Shown: piece by piece, positions 43,897 to 52,571 of the stretch
How the letters are laid out: every line of letters begins with the position of its first letter
How positions within the stretch are numbered: the first letter of the stretch is position 1
Assembly (NCBI GenBank): GCA_020444505.1
Contig: JAHLKU010000008.1
Span: 1 to 61,846 of the forward strand
Length of the DNA stretch: 61,846 bases
Reading direction: 5' to 3'
Source: Actinomycetota bacterium
GTDB taxonomy: Bacteria > Actinomycetota > Acidimicrobiia > Spongiisociales > UBA11373
Made by a program: the position numbers and the translations under genes
Notes under the pieces: generated by a model
Seen by the model: the letters and a program-made list of their open reading frames with translations, nothing else
What the model was told of the DNA's origin: nothing
The model's database searches: none

Positions 43897-45273
43897 TCAG
43901 ACCGGCTGCAGGCGAGCGGTGAAGTGGCGCAGCCAGGGCGCCGACTCGACGATCCGGTATCCGCCGATCGAGGGGGCCCGTTCGGCCACCGCGAGGATCA
44001 CCTCCGCCACGTAGTCGATGTGGCTCTGGGTGTAGGTGCGGCGTGGGATGGCGAGGCGGACGAGTTCCATGGCCGCCGGCTCCTCGGTGCCGTCGGGCTG
44101 GGGACGGCCGAACATGAGCGAGCCGATCTCCACCCCCCGCACGCCGCCGTCCCGGTACAGCTCCACCGCCAGCGCCTGGGCCGGGTACTGCGACGGCGGG
44201 ATGTGGGGCAGCAGCGTCCTGGCGTCCAGGTACACGGCGTGGCCCCCGGGGGGCTTGACGATGGGCACGCCGGCGGCGTCCGCCTTCTCCGCCAGGTATG
44301 CCGTCGAGCGGATGCGGTAGCGGAGGTACTCCTCCTCGAGCACCTCCTCGAGGCCGCGGGCGATCGCCTCCAGGTCGCGGCCGGCGAGGCCGCCGTAGGT
44401 GGGGAACCCCTCGGTGAGGATCAGCAGGTTGCGGCACCGCCCCGCCAGTTCCTCGTCGTGCATGGCGAGGAACCCGCCGATGTTGGCGAGCCCGTCCTTC
44501 TTGGCCGAGAAGGTGGCGCCCTCGGCGAGGGAGAACATCTCCCGTGCGATCTCCCGGGGGGTCTTGTCGGCGTAGCCCGGCTCGCGCAGCTTGATGAACC
44601 ATGCGTTCTCGGCGAAGCGGCACGCGTCCAGGAACAGGGGGATGCCGTGGCGGTCGCACACCGCGCGCACCTCCCGCAGGTTCTCCATGGACACCGGCTG
44701 GCCCCCGCCCGAGTTGTTCGTCACGGTGACCATCACCATCGGCACCCGCTCCGCCCCCACGTCGGCGATGACGGCCTCGAGGCGCTCGACGTCCAGGTTC
44801 CCCTTGAACGGGTGCTCGGACGCCGGGTCCCGGCCTTCGGCGATCACCAGGTCGAGCGCCTCGGCGCCCTGGTACTCGATGTTGGCCCGCGTGGTGTCGA
44901 AGTGGGTGTTGTTGGGGACGACGTCCCCCTCCCGCACCGCCTCGGCGAACAGGATGCGCTCGGCCGCCCTCCCCTGGTGCGTAGGGATCATCTGCGGCAT
45001 GTCGGTGAGTTCGCACACCACCTCCCGCAGCCGGTACCACGACCGGCTGCCGGCGTACGACTCGTCGCCCACCATCATCGCCGCCCACTGGGCGTCCGAC
45101 ATCGAGCCGGTGCCCGAGTCGGTGAGGAGATCGATGATCACCTCGTCGGCGTGCAGGTTGAACAGGTTGTAGCCGGCCCGCTCCAGGGCCGCCTCCCGCT
45201 CGGCGGCGGACGGCAGGGCGATCTCCTGCACGGAGTGGATGCGGAACGGTTCGATGATCGTCCGGTACGGCAC
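43897..45273 (-). CDS. tnaA: tryptophanase / beta-eliminating lyase
   Basis: A 458-residue PLP enzyme of the tryptophanase/tyrosine phenol-lyase family. The PLP-binding block is ATFSAKKDG. At two places where the two enzymes differ, it agrees with tryptophanase: FDTT (Asp137 of E. coli TnaA) in NNTHFDTTRAN, and VEIG (Ile396; tyrosine phenol-lyase has Arg381) in GVRGVEIGS. It would split tryptophan into indole, pyruvate and ammonia, and such enzymes also release H2S from cysteine. The GTG start is close to the tatA stop (80 bases). Confidence 0.82.
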   Translation of the reverse strand: MPYRTIIEPFRIHSVQEIALPSAAEREAALERAGYNLFNLHADEVIIDLLTDSGTGSMSDAQWAAMMVGDESYAGSRSWYRLREVVCELTDMPQMIPTHQGRAAERILFAEAVREGDVVPNNTHFDTTRANIEYQGAEALDLVIAEGRDPASEHPFKGNLDVERLEAVIADVGAERVPMVMVTVTNNSGGGQPVSMENLREVRAVCDRHGIPLFLDACRFAENAWFIKLREPGYADKTPREIAREMFSLAEGATFSAKKDGLANIGGFLAMHDEELAGRCRNLLILTEGFPTYGGLAGRDLEAIARGLEEVLEEEYLRYRIRSTAYLAEKADAAGVPIVKPPGGHAVYLDARTLLPHIPPSQYPAQALAVELYRDGGVRGVEIGSLMFGRPQPDGTEEPAAMELVRLAIPRRTYTQSHIDYVAEVILAVAERAPSIGGYRIVESAPWLRHFTARLQPV

Positions 45274-45353
45274 GGCGGCACCCCTTGTCGGCGGCTACCA
45301 CCCGACACTACGCGGGCACGGGCATCCCTCCGGCCGCGGTGGCGGCCCGCCGG

Positions 45354-45518
45354 TCAGGACTCCTCGTCGGTGTCCTCGCCCTCCTGCAGGCCCTTGCGCA
45401 GCTCACGGGCCGAGCGGCCGATGGAGCGTGCCAGGTCGGGCAGCTTGGCCGCTCCGAAGAACAGCACCAGCACCCCGGCGATCACCAGCAGTTCGCCGGC
45501 TCCCAGTTGACGGAACAT
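45354..45518 (-). CDS. tatA: twin-arginine translocase subunit TatA
   Basis: A 54-residue TatA: an N-terminal FRQLGAGELLVIAGVLVLFFGAAKLPDLARSIG membrane helix, followed by an amphipathic helix SARELRKGLQE and an acidic tail. The FGAAKLPDLAR hinge is the family sequence. It is too short to be picked up by length filters. GAGGAGG precedes ATG 45518. It lies 19 bases after lplA on the same strand, within the hydrogenase run, and would help export the folded small subunit that carries a twin-arginine signal. Confidence 0.9.
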   Translation of the reverse strand: MFRQLGAGELLVIAGVLVLFFGAAKLPDLARSIGRSARELRKGLQEGEDTDEES

Positions 45519-45537
45519 GCCTCCTCCTCTCCCCCGC

Positions 45538-46596
45538 TCACCCTGTGACCGCGGCCGCCACGGCGGCGGCCAGGTCGGAGGGGGCGAGGCCGGGCGCTTC
45601 TACGCTCCCGGTCCGGTACACCTCTTCGAAACGGTCCTCGAGCGCCCCGGGTTCCACCCCGCGGGCCGCGGCCTCCAGATCGCCGACGGCGGTGGCCGGC
45701 AGGATCGTGAAATCGCCGGTCAGCGCCAGGTCGTCGATGGCACCCTCCCGCAGCCGGGCGGTCACGCGGACCAGGCCGGCCGGGGTCTTCAACGCCCCTT
45801 CGACCACGTGGACGTCCTGGTGGATCTTGACGCCGGCGGCCTTCGCCGGGCGCTGCTGCAGCACCCACGCCGGGTCGGCGAACCGCTCGTCCAGTCGGGC
45901 GGCGATGCGCTCCTCCTCGGCGGTGAGCCCGCCCGGCACCAGGGCGCCGCCCAGCGCTTTGGCGCATCGGGAGAGGTAGGCGTCCACCACCGCGGCGCGG
46001 TCGGCGTCGACCAGGTCGGCGACGGTCACCATGTACTCCGTCAGGCTCTCGAGCACCTTGTCGCGCATCTTCTCCGAGGGCACCTTGAGCACCTCGGCCA
46101 TGGTGCGGCGGTCGAAGTCGAGCATCAGGCTGCCCACCAGCACGAGTGCGTCGCCGATCTGGGCGGCGCCGGTGCCGCCGATCTTGCGGCCGCCGACGTG
46201 GACGTCGTTGACGGGCCGCAGGTAGGCGTCGATGCCCAGGTCCCGGTAGGCCTCGACGAGCGGGGCGATGTAGGCGGCGTAGCGGTCCTCGAGGCGGCCC
46301 GGCACCCGTGACGGGTGGACCACCCATTGCACGAACACCTGGTCGTCGTCCAGGTACACGGCGCCGCCGCCCACCTCCCGCCGGTACACGGGCAGGCCGA
46401 GCGCCTCGCAGCGCGCCAGGTCCACCTCCTGTTCGGCGTCCTGGTGGAACCCGACGCAGACGTAGGGGTCGCTCGGCGACACCAGGATCACCGTGTCGGG
46501 GCCGTCGGGCCCCAGGGCCCTCGCCACGGCGTGGTACACGGTCTGGGACCGCACCGCGGGCACCCGGCCCAGGTCGAGCAGCCGCACGTCGCTCAC
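45538..46596 (-). CDS. lplA: lipoate-protein ligase
   Basis: A 352-residue ligase with an LplA catalytic domain (about 1-250) and a C-terminal accessory domain. Signatures: RREVGGGAVYLDD at 72-84 and GGRKIGGTGAA with Lys138 of the active site. It attaches lipoate through lipoyl-AMP to a carrier protein. The GTG start comes one base after the hypC stop (TGA-C-GTG), so it is coupled to the hydrogenase genes. Its natural client here is the GcvH-like protein at 52564. No glycine-cleavage or 2-oxoacid dehydrogenase genes are nearby. Confidence 0.9.
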   Translation of the reverse strand: MSDVRLLDLGRVPAVRSQTVYHAVARALGPDGPDTVILVSPSDPYVCVGFHQDAEQEVDLARCEALGLPVYRREVGGGAVYLDDDQVFVQWVVHPSRVPGRLEDRYAAYIAPLVEAYRDLGIDAYLRPVNDVHVGGRKIGGTGAAQIGDALVLVGSLMLDFDRRTMAEVLKVPSEKMRDKVLESLTEYMVTVADLVDADRAAVVDAYLSRCAKALGGALVPGGLTAEEERIAARLDERFADPAWVLQQRPAKAAGVKIHQDVHVVEGALKTPAGLVRVTARLREGAIDDLALTGDFTILPATAVGDLEAAARGVEPGALEDRFEEVYRTGSVEAPGLAPSDLAAAVAAAVTG

Positions 46597-46597
46597 G

Positions 46598-46849
46598 TCA
46601 TCCTCCGATCCTGGGAGGCGACGCCTCCTCCACCTGCCGCAGCACGTCGAGGGTCTCGCGGGCGTCCTCCTCGTCCACCCGGTTGAGGGCGAACCCCATG
46701 TGGGCCATCACGTAGTCGCCCACCTCGGCCTCCGGGACGTAGTCGAGGCGCACCGTGGCGGGGCTGCCGCCCACGTCCACGGTGGCGACGGCGATCCCGA
46801 GTGCGTTGCGCTCGATGGCGGTCACCCGCACCGGCACCGCTATGCACAT
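46598..46849 (-). CDS. hypC: hydrogenase assembly chaperone HypC/HupF family
   Basis: An 83-residue chaperone that brings the iron-cyanide group to the hydrogenase large subunit. The start MCIAVPVRV carries the essential Cys2. VRLDYVPEAEVGDYVMAHMGFAL is the family core. It is 30 bases after the protease gene and overlaps lplA nearly completely in spacing (one base). HypA, B, D, E and F are not in the window, so the rest of the maturation set must be elsewhere. Confidence 0.93.
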   Translation of the reverse strand: MCIAVPVRVTAIERNALGIAVATVDVGGSPATVRLDYVPEAEVGDYVMAHMGFALNRVDEEDARETLDVLRQVEEASPPRIGG

Positions 46850-46879
46850 GGGGGGCCTCCCTCTCCCGGCGCCGTCCGC

Positions 46880-47362
46880 TCAGACACGGGCGTCCTCCTC
46901 CTGCCATGCGGCCACCACCTCGGCGGCGCGATCCACCACCTGCGGGAGCGCCGCCTCGATGGCGACGCTCATCTCGATCCCGATGGACAGGTCCTCGGGC
47001 TGCAGCCCCACCAGGCGCAGCACCGGCGGCAGCTTGCCGCGCACCTGCGCCAGGCCGAGCACCTCCTGCATGGTGATCTGATGCTGGGACATCTTCACCC
47101 CTGCGAACAGCGGGATCTCGTCCCGGTCCATCTCCACCAGCGTGCCGGGAGGCGCGCCGCGGTCCACCGCGTCGAGCACCAGCAGGCGTTCGCACTCCTC
47201 CACCAGCGGCAGCAGGTTCAGACCGAGCACGCCACCGTCGATCGCCTCCACGGGGCCGCCGTCGGGCAGCCGCCCCTCCAGGAGCCGCAGGGCGTGCACG
47301 CCCAGACCCTCGTCCCGGTTCAGGACGTTGCCCACACCCAGGACCACGCTCCGTCCCCTCAT
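46880..47362 (-). CDS. [NiFe]-hydrogenase maturation protease
   Basis: A 160-residue endopeptidase of the HyaD/HybD family that clips the C-terminal tail of the large subunit after nickel insertion. Likely nickel-sensing residues are Glu18 (NRDEGLG), Asp64 (LVLDAVD) and His94 (MSQHQITM). VVLGVGNVLNRDEGLG is the family N-terminus. I chose ATG 47362; a longer start would run into the large-subunit gene. It begins 10 bases after the large-subunit stop. Confidence 0.9.
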   Translation of the reverse strand: MRGRSVVLGVGNVLNRDEGLGVHALRLLEGRLPDGGPVEAIDGGVLGLNLLPLVEECERLLVLDAVDRGAPPGTLVEMDRDEIPLFAGVKMSQHQITMQEVLGLAQVRGKLPPVLRLVGLQPEDLSIGIEMSVAIEAALPQVVDRAAEVVAAWQEEDARV

Positions 47363-47372
47363 CCGGCGCGTC

Positions 47373-49109
47373 CTAGGTCCAGCAGACATCGAGGCCGGTG
47401 GACGCTTCGCCCACTTGCTCGCCGTCGGCGTCCACCAGGTGGATGGCGCAGGCCATGCACGGGTCGAACGAGTGGATGGTGCGCAGGATCTCGAGCGGCC
47501 ATTCCGGCTTGGCGAGCGTCGTGCCCACCAGCGACGCCTCGTAGGCGCCCGCCTGCCCCTGGGCGTCGCGCGGCGAGGCGTTCCAGGTGGTCGGGACGAC
47601 CATCTGGTAGTTGTCGATCTTGCCGTTGCCGATGACGATCCAGTGCCCGAGTGCGCCGCGCGGCGCCTCCATGAACCCGAAGCCGCGCGCCTTGGACGGC
47701 CACGAGATCGGCTCCCAGCGGTCGCCGTTGTGGGTCTCGGTGTCGCCGGCCTTGATCAGCGCGATCAACTCGCCGTAGAGCGTCCGCAACTGGTCGGCGA
47801 ACACCTTGGTCTCGATGGCCCTGGCGGCGGTGCGCCCGAGCGTGGAGAACACCGCCTCGATCGGGGCGCCCAGCGCGCTGAGGGTGCCGTCCACCAGGTC
47901 GACCGTCTGGTCGTGCCCGGAGGCGTACATCGCCAGCACCCGGGCCAGCGGCCCCACCTCGACGGGCATGCCGTTCCAGCGGGGCGACTTGAGCCACGAG
48001 TACTTCTGGTCCACCTCGAGGTGGTCGTAGGGCGGCTGCGGGCCGGTGAAGTTGAACGTCGTCTCACCCTCCCAGGGGTGGAGCCCCTGGGCATCGCCGC
48101 CGCCGTACTCGTACCAGGAGTGGGCGATGAACTCCTGCATCTTGTCCATGTCGTTGGGGTCGGGCTCGGTCATCCCGGCCAGGTCCCGGCCCACGATCAG
48201 CGACCGGGGCACCACGAACTTCGACGTGTCGGAGTGGTCCACGCCCGGCAGCTCGCCCCAGGTGAGGAAGTTGCCGAGGCCCTCGCCGAGCCCGGCGTAG
48301 TCCAGGTAGTAGGGGGCGATGGCGAGCACGTCCGGCAGGTACACCTGGTCGACGAAGTCGATGATCCGGGTGATCGAGTCGGAGATGATCGCCAGCCGCT
48401 CGGCGTTCAGCGCCGTGTCGCTGTCCAGGTCGATGGGCATCGGCACGCCGCCGACCACGAAGTTGGGGTGCGGGTTCTTGCCGCCGAAGATCGTGTGGAT
48501 CTTGGTGACGTGGCGCTGCCAGTCGAGGGCCTCCAGGTAGTGCGCCACCGCCAGCAGGTTCACCTCGGGCGGCAGCTTGTAGGCCGGGTGGCCCCAGTAG
48601 GCGTTGGCGAAGATCGACAACTGGCCGCTGTCGACGATCGCCTGCACCTTGGCCTGCACGTCGGCGAAGTAGCCGGGCGACGAGTTGGGCCACGGCGAGA
48701 TCGCCTGCTGGATCTCGGAGGTCCCCTTGGGATCGGCGCGGAGCGCGTCCACCACGTCCACCCAGTCGAGGGCGTGCAGGTGGTAGAAGTGCATCACGTG
48801 GTCGTGCACGTACTGCTGGGCGATCATCAGGTTCCTGATGACGTTGGCGGCCGACGGGATCTGGATCCCGAGGGCGTCCTCCACCGAGCGGATCGATGCG
48901 AACGAGTGCACCGTGGTGCACACCCCGCAGGCGCGCTGGGCGAACGCCCATGCGTCGCGCGGGTCCCGCCCCTCGAGGATGACTTCGATGCCGCGCACCA
49001 TCGTGCCCGAGGAGTACGCCTCGGTGATCACGCTGTTGGCATCGACCTCGGCCTCGATGCGGAGATGTCCTTCGATCCTGGTGATCGGGTCGACGACGAG
49101 TCTTGCCAC
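47373..49109 (-). CDS. hynL: [NiFe]-hydrogenase large subunit (Isp-type)
   Basis: A 578-residue catalytic subunit. Nickel ligands are Cys61 and Cys64 (RACGVCTTVHS) and Cys551 and Cys554 (DPCMACAIH). A tail of 21 residues follows His557 and is probably removed by the neighbouring protease. The length is normal for uptake hydrogenases. In its operon the small subunit comes first, then isp1 and isp2, then a small protein, then this gene, which is the order of Isp-type (group 1e) hydrogenases of sulfur bacteria. GGAGG precedes the GTG start. It oxidises H2 at the outer face of the membrane. Confidence 0.93.
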   Translation of the reverse strand: MARLVVDPITRIEGHLRIEAEVDANSVITEAYSSGTMVRGIEVILEGRDPRDAWAFAQRACGVCTTVHSFASIRSVEDALGIQIPSAANVIRNLMIAQQYVHDHVMHFYHLHALDWVDVVDALRADPKGTSEIQQAISPWPNSSPGYFADVQAKVQAIVDSGQLSIFANAYWGHPAYKLPPEVNLLAVAHYLEALDWQRHVTKIHTIFGGKNPHPNFVVGGVPMPIDLDSDTALNAERLAIISDSITRIIDFVDQVYLPDVLAIAPYYLDYAGLGEGLGNFLTWGELPGVDHSDTSKFVVPRSLIVGRDLAGMTEPDPNDMDKMQEFIAHSWYEYGGGDAQGLHPWEGETTFNFTGPQPPYDHLEVDQKYSWLKSPRWNGMPVEVGPLARVLAMYASGHDQTVDLVDGTLSALGAPIEAVFSTLGRTAARAIETKVFADQLRTLYGELIALIKAGDTETHNGDRWEPISWPSKARGFGFMEAPRGALGHWIVIGNGKIDNYQMVVPTTWNASPRDAQGQAGAYEASLVGTTLAKPEWPLEILRTIHSFDPCMACAIHLVDADGEQVGEASTGLDVCWT

Positions 49110-49118
49110 GGCGTCCTC

Positions 49119-49439
49119 CTACTGCTCACGAAGCCACGCCAGGGCCTCGTCCTCGGTTGCGGCGAACTTCACCGGGTGCGTGTAGTAGCTCTCGGGGATG
49201 TCGATCTCCGAGGGGTCGAGGTCTGCGCCGAACACGGCGGCCGTCGGCATCATCGGCCGGAAGTGGGCGATGTGCCGGGCGCATTCCTCCCCGGTGGTTC
49301 CGGTCAGGTCGATCAGGAGCTTCCCCCGGTAGTCGTGGAGGAAGTGCGCCAGCATCTGGACGTCCTCCGACGAGAGCGTCCCGGTGTGGCGGCACCGCAT
49401 GATCCCCTTCTCGACGGGGGTCAGGGTGAAAGATGTCAT
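49119..49439 (-). CDS. small STAS/SpoIIAA-like protein
   Basis: A 106-residue soluble protein between isp2 and the large-subunit gene. It looks like a STAS-fold domain: LHDYRGKLLIDLTGTT and HFRPMMPTAAVFGADLD are the alternating strands and helices, and the tail FAATEDEALAWLREQ resembles SpoIIAA-like endings. No catalytic residues recognised. GGGAGA precedes the ATG. It may bind a regulatory partner; its function within the hydrogenase unit is unknown. Confidence 0.55.
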   Translation of the reverse strand: MTSFTLTPVEKGIMRCRHTGTLSSEDVQMLAHFLHDYRGKLLIDLTGTTGEECARHIAHFRPMMPTAAVFGADLDPSEIDIPESYYTHPVKFAATEDEALAWLREQ

Positions 49440-49467
49440 GTCTGCTCTCCCTTGCGCGTCGCGGGGG

Positions 49468-50724
49468 TCATTCCATGGCCTCGGCGACCATCTCGGCCAG
49501 GCCGCGGAACTTCATGTCCCAGTCGAAGTGCTCGGCCCCGTCGAGGAACTGGAGCCGGCAGTTCGAGCACGCCATGACCACGGTCTCGGCCCCGACGGCC
49601 TCCGCCTGGGCGATCTTCAACTCGAACGCCTTGTAGCGGATCGGGTCGGCCTCCTTGATGGCGATCACGCCGCCGCCGCCCCCGCAGCAGATGGCCTGCT
49701 CCCGGTTGGGCGTCATCTCGGTGAACGACTCGGGCGCCAGGATCGACAGCAGCTTGCGGGGCTCCTCGATGTGGCCGCCGCGGCGCTGGATCTTGCAGGC
49801 GTCGTGGAAGGTGATCTTCCCGTCGCCGTCGTAGGCGCCCGCCTTCAGCGTGATCCTGCCCGATTCCACGTACTCGCCGAGCACGGCGGCGATGTGGGTG
49901 ATCTCGATGTCGGGGACGTCCATCAGATTGGGCGCCGTCCACCGCAGGGCGTCGTAGGCGTGGCCGCACTCGGTGACCACGATCTTCTTCACCCCCAGCT
50001 CCACCGCCCCGTCGAACACCCGGGACAGCAGCAGCCTGGTGTGGTCGGCGCTCCCCTCGTAGAACCCGAAGTTCACCACCTCGCGCGCCTTGCTGCTCAA
50101 CGTCCAGTTCTCACCGGCGGCGTTGAGGATCGAGGCGATGTGCGCCAGGTTGTCGGGGAACTTCATGATCTCGATGGACGAGAAGATCACCAGCGTGTCG
50201 GCGCCCTCCTTGTCCACCGGGAGGTCGATCTCCCAGTCGTCGGCGATCCACTCCAGACGGCTCTCGAACACGTCGTCGGTGACGCCGAGGGGGCTGCCCT
50301 CCTCGATCTGCTTGTTCACGGCGGCCGCCAGGTCGTCGGGCACCATGCCGGCTTCGGCCAGCCCGGCCCGCACGTCGTGGATGATCGGGCCGAGCTGGAT
50401 GCCCATCGGGCACACCATGGCGCACTTGTTGCACACCGTGCATGCCTCGTAGACCAGCTTGCTCCACGCCTCCAGGTCGGCCTCGTCCACCTTCTTCTGC
50501 AGATGGAGCATCGTGCGCAGCTTGCCTCCGAGCGTGAACTCCTGCTCGTAGGCCCGTTTGAGGAGCTCCACCTTCCACACCGGGGCGAAGTCGGGGTTGC
50601 CGGTCGCCTGGTAGAAGTGGCACGCCTCGGCGCAGATGCCGCAGCGGGTGCAGGCCTCCAGCTGGGAGGCGACCCATCCGCCGGTCTCTTCGACGAACGT
50701 GTCGATGGCTCGCGTCGTCTTCAT
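49468..50724 (-). CDS. isp2: HdrD/Isp2-like heterodisulfide-reductase-type iron-sulfur protein
   Basis: A 418-residue protein. Two 4Fe-4S motifs (Cys25, 28, 31, 35 in CTRCGICAEAC; Cys95, 98, 101, 105 in CTVCNKCAMVC) come first, then CCG-type domains as in HdrB/HdrD, with ECGHAYDAL, DACKIQRR, ICCGGGGG and CSNC. Isp2 of group 1e hydrogenases resembles heterodisulfide reductase subunit D and receives electrons on the cytoplasmic side. It probably reduces a disulfide or persulfide. GGGAGG precedes ATG 50724. The gap to isp1 is 11 bases. Confidence 0.9.
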   Translation of the reverse strand: MKTTRAIDTFVEETGGWVASQLEACTRCGICAEACHFYQATGNPDFAPVWKVELLKRAYEQEFTLGGKLRTMLHLQKKVDEADLEAWSKLVYEACTVCNKCAMVCPMGIQLGPIIHDVRAGLAEAGMVPDDLAAAVNKQIEEGSPLGVTDDVFESRLEWIADDWEIDLPVDKEGADTLVIFSSIEIMKFPDNLAHIASILNAAGENWTLSSKAREVVNFGFYEGSADHTRLLLSRVFDGAVELGVKKIVVTECGHAYDALRWTAPNLMDVPDIEITHIAAVLGEYVESGRITLKAGAYDGDGKITFHDACKIQRRGGHIEEPRKLLSILAPESFTEMTPNREQAICCGGGGGVIAIKEADPIRYKAFELKIAQAEAVGAETVVMACSNCRLQFLDGAEHFDWDMKFRGLAEMVAEAME

Positions 50725-50735
50725 TGCGCCTCCCA

Positions 50736-51413
50736 TCACGGCGTCACCGCCCGCTTGCCGAACTGCGCACCGTGGATCGTCCTCGAGAAGAAGTAGAAGA
50801 CGAAGTGCGAGATCCGGCTGAAGGGGATCCAGATCAACATCACGTCCACCGCCAGCACGTGCAGGCTGTAGATGACCTCGTACCTGAACAGCAGGTGGTG
50901 GGTCGTCATGTAGCCGGTCAGCATCGGCAGGAACACGAACAGCCAGTTGAGCGCCTCGGCCGGGCCGGACAGCTTCCGCAGCAGCGGGTTGGCCACCCGG
51001 TTGATGGCCAGCGCCACCATGGCGGCGATGGCCGCCGCCGCCAGCCAGTCGATGATCGGCAGCGGCAGGGTCGGCCAGCCGAACCCGAGCATGCTCTTCC
51101 ACGCCAGCATGTGCGGGGCGCCGAAGATGATGATCGCGAACAGGCCGAGGTGGAAGATGCCGCCGGCGATCAGCGTGACCGCGTTGCCGGCGAACGTCTG
51201 CTTCACCCACGGCACGAACGGCCAGATGATCAGGCCCTTGCCGTACGACTTGGCCACCCCGCCGGCCTTGCTGCCGGCCGAGGGCACCCGGTCACGGGAC
51301 CACCCGAGGGTGAGCACCCGCACCAGGCGGTAGGTGAGGCCGCCGACGAACACGAACAGCGCCGCCGTGAAGAACGGGCCTCTGGCGAATTCCAGGGTTG
51401 CGTTCCAGTCCAT
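50736..51413 (-). CDS. isp1: NarI/Isp1-like membrane cytochrome b subunit
   Basis: A 225-residue protein with five membrane segments and His-rich helix ends (GGIFHLGLFAIII, APHML, TTHHLLF, SLHVLAVD, HFVFYFF) suited to two b hemes. It resembles NarI and DsrM and the Isp1 subunit of Isp hydrogenases. It would carry electrons from the exported hydrogenase subunits across the membrane to Isp2. GGAGG precedes the ATG. It directly follows the small-subunit gene, 9 bases apart. Confidence 0.87.
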   Translation of the reverse strand: MDWNATLEFARGPFFTAALFVFVGGLTYRLVRVLTLGWSRDRVPSAGSKAGGVAKSYGKGLIIWPFVPWVKQTFAGNAVTLIAGGIFHLGLFAIIIFGAPHMLAWKSMLGFGWPTLPLPIIDWLAAAAIAAMVALAINRVANPLLRKLSGPAEALNWLFVFLPMLTGYMTTHHLLFRYEVIYSLHVLAVDVMLIWIPFSRISHFVFYFFSRTIHGAQFGKRAVTP

Positions 51414-51422
51414 GGTCGCCTC

Positions 51423-52571
51423 CTACGCGTCCTCGTCGCCCGGTTCGGCCGAGCCGGCGCGCCGCTTCTTCATCCGGTTGGCCGTGGCCGCTCCGGCGCC
51501 GACGACGGCGCCTGCGGCCGCCGCCACCCCGACCGCAGCGGCCCCGGGGCGGTTCAGCGGGGCCGACTGGCCCTGGTAGAAGCCGCCGCCGTCCCAGAAG
51601 TTCGGCTGCGAGCAGCCGAGGCAGGGATGGCCGGACTGGATGGGGAACGACAGGCCGGCGTCCCACTTGATCGTGGCGCAGGCGTTGTACGTGGTCGGGC
51701 CCTTGCAGCCCAGCTTGTACAGGCACCACCCCTTGCGGGCGCCCTCGTCGTCGAACGACTTGGCGAACTTGCCCGCCTCGTAGAAGGGGCGGCGCAGGCA
51801 CCGGTCGTGGATGGTCTGGCCGTAGAACGTCTTCGGCCGGTTCAGGTCGTCGAGTTCGGGCAGGGTCCCGAACACGATGAACTGCAGCAGCACCGCCGTC
51901 GTGACCTCGGGGATCGCCGGGCAGCCGGGGATGTTCACCACCGGCTTGTCGGTGATGATCTCCCACACGCCCTTGGCCTCGGTGGGGTTGGGGTCGGCCT
52001 TGGGCAGGCCGCCGAACGACGAGCAGTTGCCGGTGCTGATGATGGCCGCCGCACCCTCCGCCGCCTCCTCGAGCAGGTCGAGGGCGGTGCGGCCGCCGAT
52101 GGTGCAGTGGATGCCGCCGTCGGCCACCGGGATGCTGCCCTCCACCACCAGCACGTACTGGCCGTGGTACTTCTGCATCATCGCGTCGCGGTTCTCCTCC
52201 GCCTGGAAGCCGGCGGCGGCGAACAGCGTCTCGTGGTAGTCGATGGAGATCTCGTTGAGCACCAGGTCGCCCAGGGTGGGCGACTGGGACCTGGTCAGCG
52301 CCTCGGTGCACCCGGCGCAGTCCTGGAACTCCAGCCAGATCACCGGCACCCGGGGCTTGGTCTCGAAGGCCCGGACGATCAGCGGCGTCGCATCGGCCTG
52401 CGGCCCCGCCAGCGACGCCGGCAGGCCGCTGGCCTCCACCGGCGCCGGGACGCCGCAGAACGCCATCGTCCCGGCCAGCGCACCGCAGTACTTGACGAAG
52501 TCTCGGCGGGAGACGCCCTTCGAGCGCAGGTGCTCGTAGATGGTCTCCTGCGGTTCGGAGCCCTTAGTCAC
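51423..52571 (-). CDS. hynS: [NiFe]-hydrogenase small subunit with Tat signal
   Basis: A 382-residue electron-transfer subunit. The twin-arginine signal is SRRDFVKYCGALAG (residues 21-34). The proximal cluster begins at FQDCAGCTEAL (Cys83, Cys86), and later CLGCSQPNFWDGG completes the distal set. A C-terminal membrane helix (about 340-365: GVAAAAGAVVGAGA) anchors it. The exported subunit pairs with the large subunit at the outer face of the membrane. The GTG start overlaps the lipoyl-carrier stop by 8 bases, tying the sulfur module to the hydrogenase. Group 1e type by gene order. Confidence 0.92.
   Translation of the reverse strand: MTKGSEPQETIYEHLRSKGVSRRDFVKYCGALAGTMAFCGVPAPVEASGLPASLAGPQADATPLIVRAFETKPRVPVIWLEFQDCAGCTEALTRSQSPTLGDLVLNEISIDYHETLFAAAGFQAEENRDAMMQKYHGQYVLVVEGSIPVADGGIHCTIGGRTALDLLEEAAEGAAAIISTGNCSSFGGLPKADPNPTEAKGVWEIITDKPVVNIPGCPAIPEVTTAVLLQFIVFGTLPELDDLNRPKTFYGQTIHDRCLRRPFYEAGKFAKSFDDEGARKGWCLYKLGCKGPTTYNACATIKWDAGLSFPIQSGHPCLGCSQPNFWDGGGFYQGQSAPLNRPGAAAVGVAAAAGAVVGAGAATANRMKKRRAGSAEPGDEDA

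Noticed and set aside
43897-45273. Tyrosine phenol-lyase as the name of the PLP lyase
   Set aside because: It has FDTT and VEIG at the positions where tyrosine phenol-lyase has Thr and Arg, matching tryptophanase; activity still needs proof.
47373-50724. A cytoplasmic MvhADG/HdrABC-type hydrogenase-heterodisulfide reductase complex
   Set aside because: The small subunit has a Tat signal and a C-terminal membrane helix, the unit includes a NarI-like cytochrome b, and there is only one HdrD-like protein. This fits Isp-type hydrogenase, not Mvh-Hdr.
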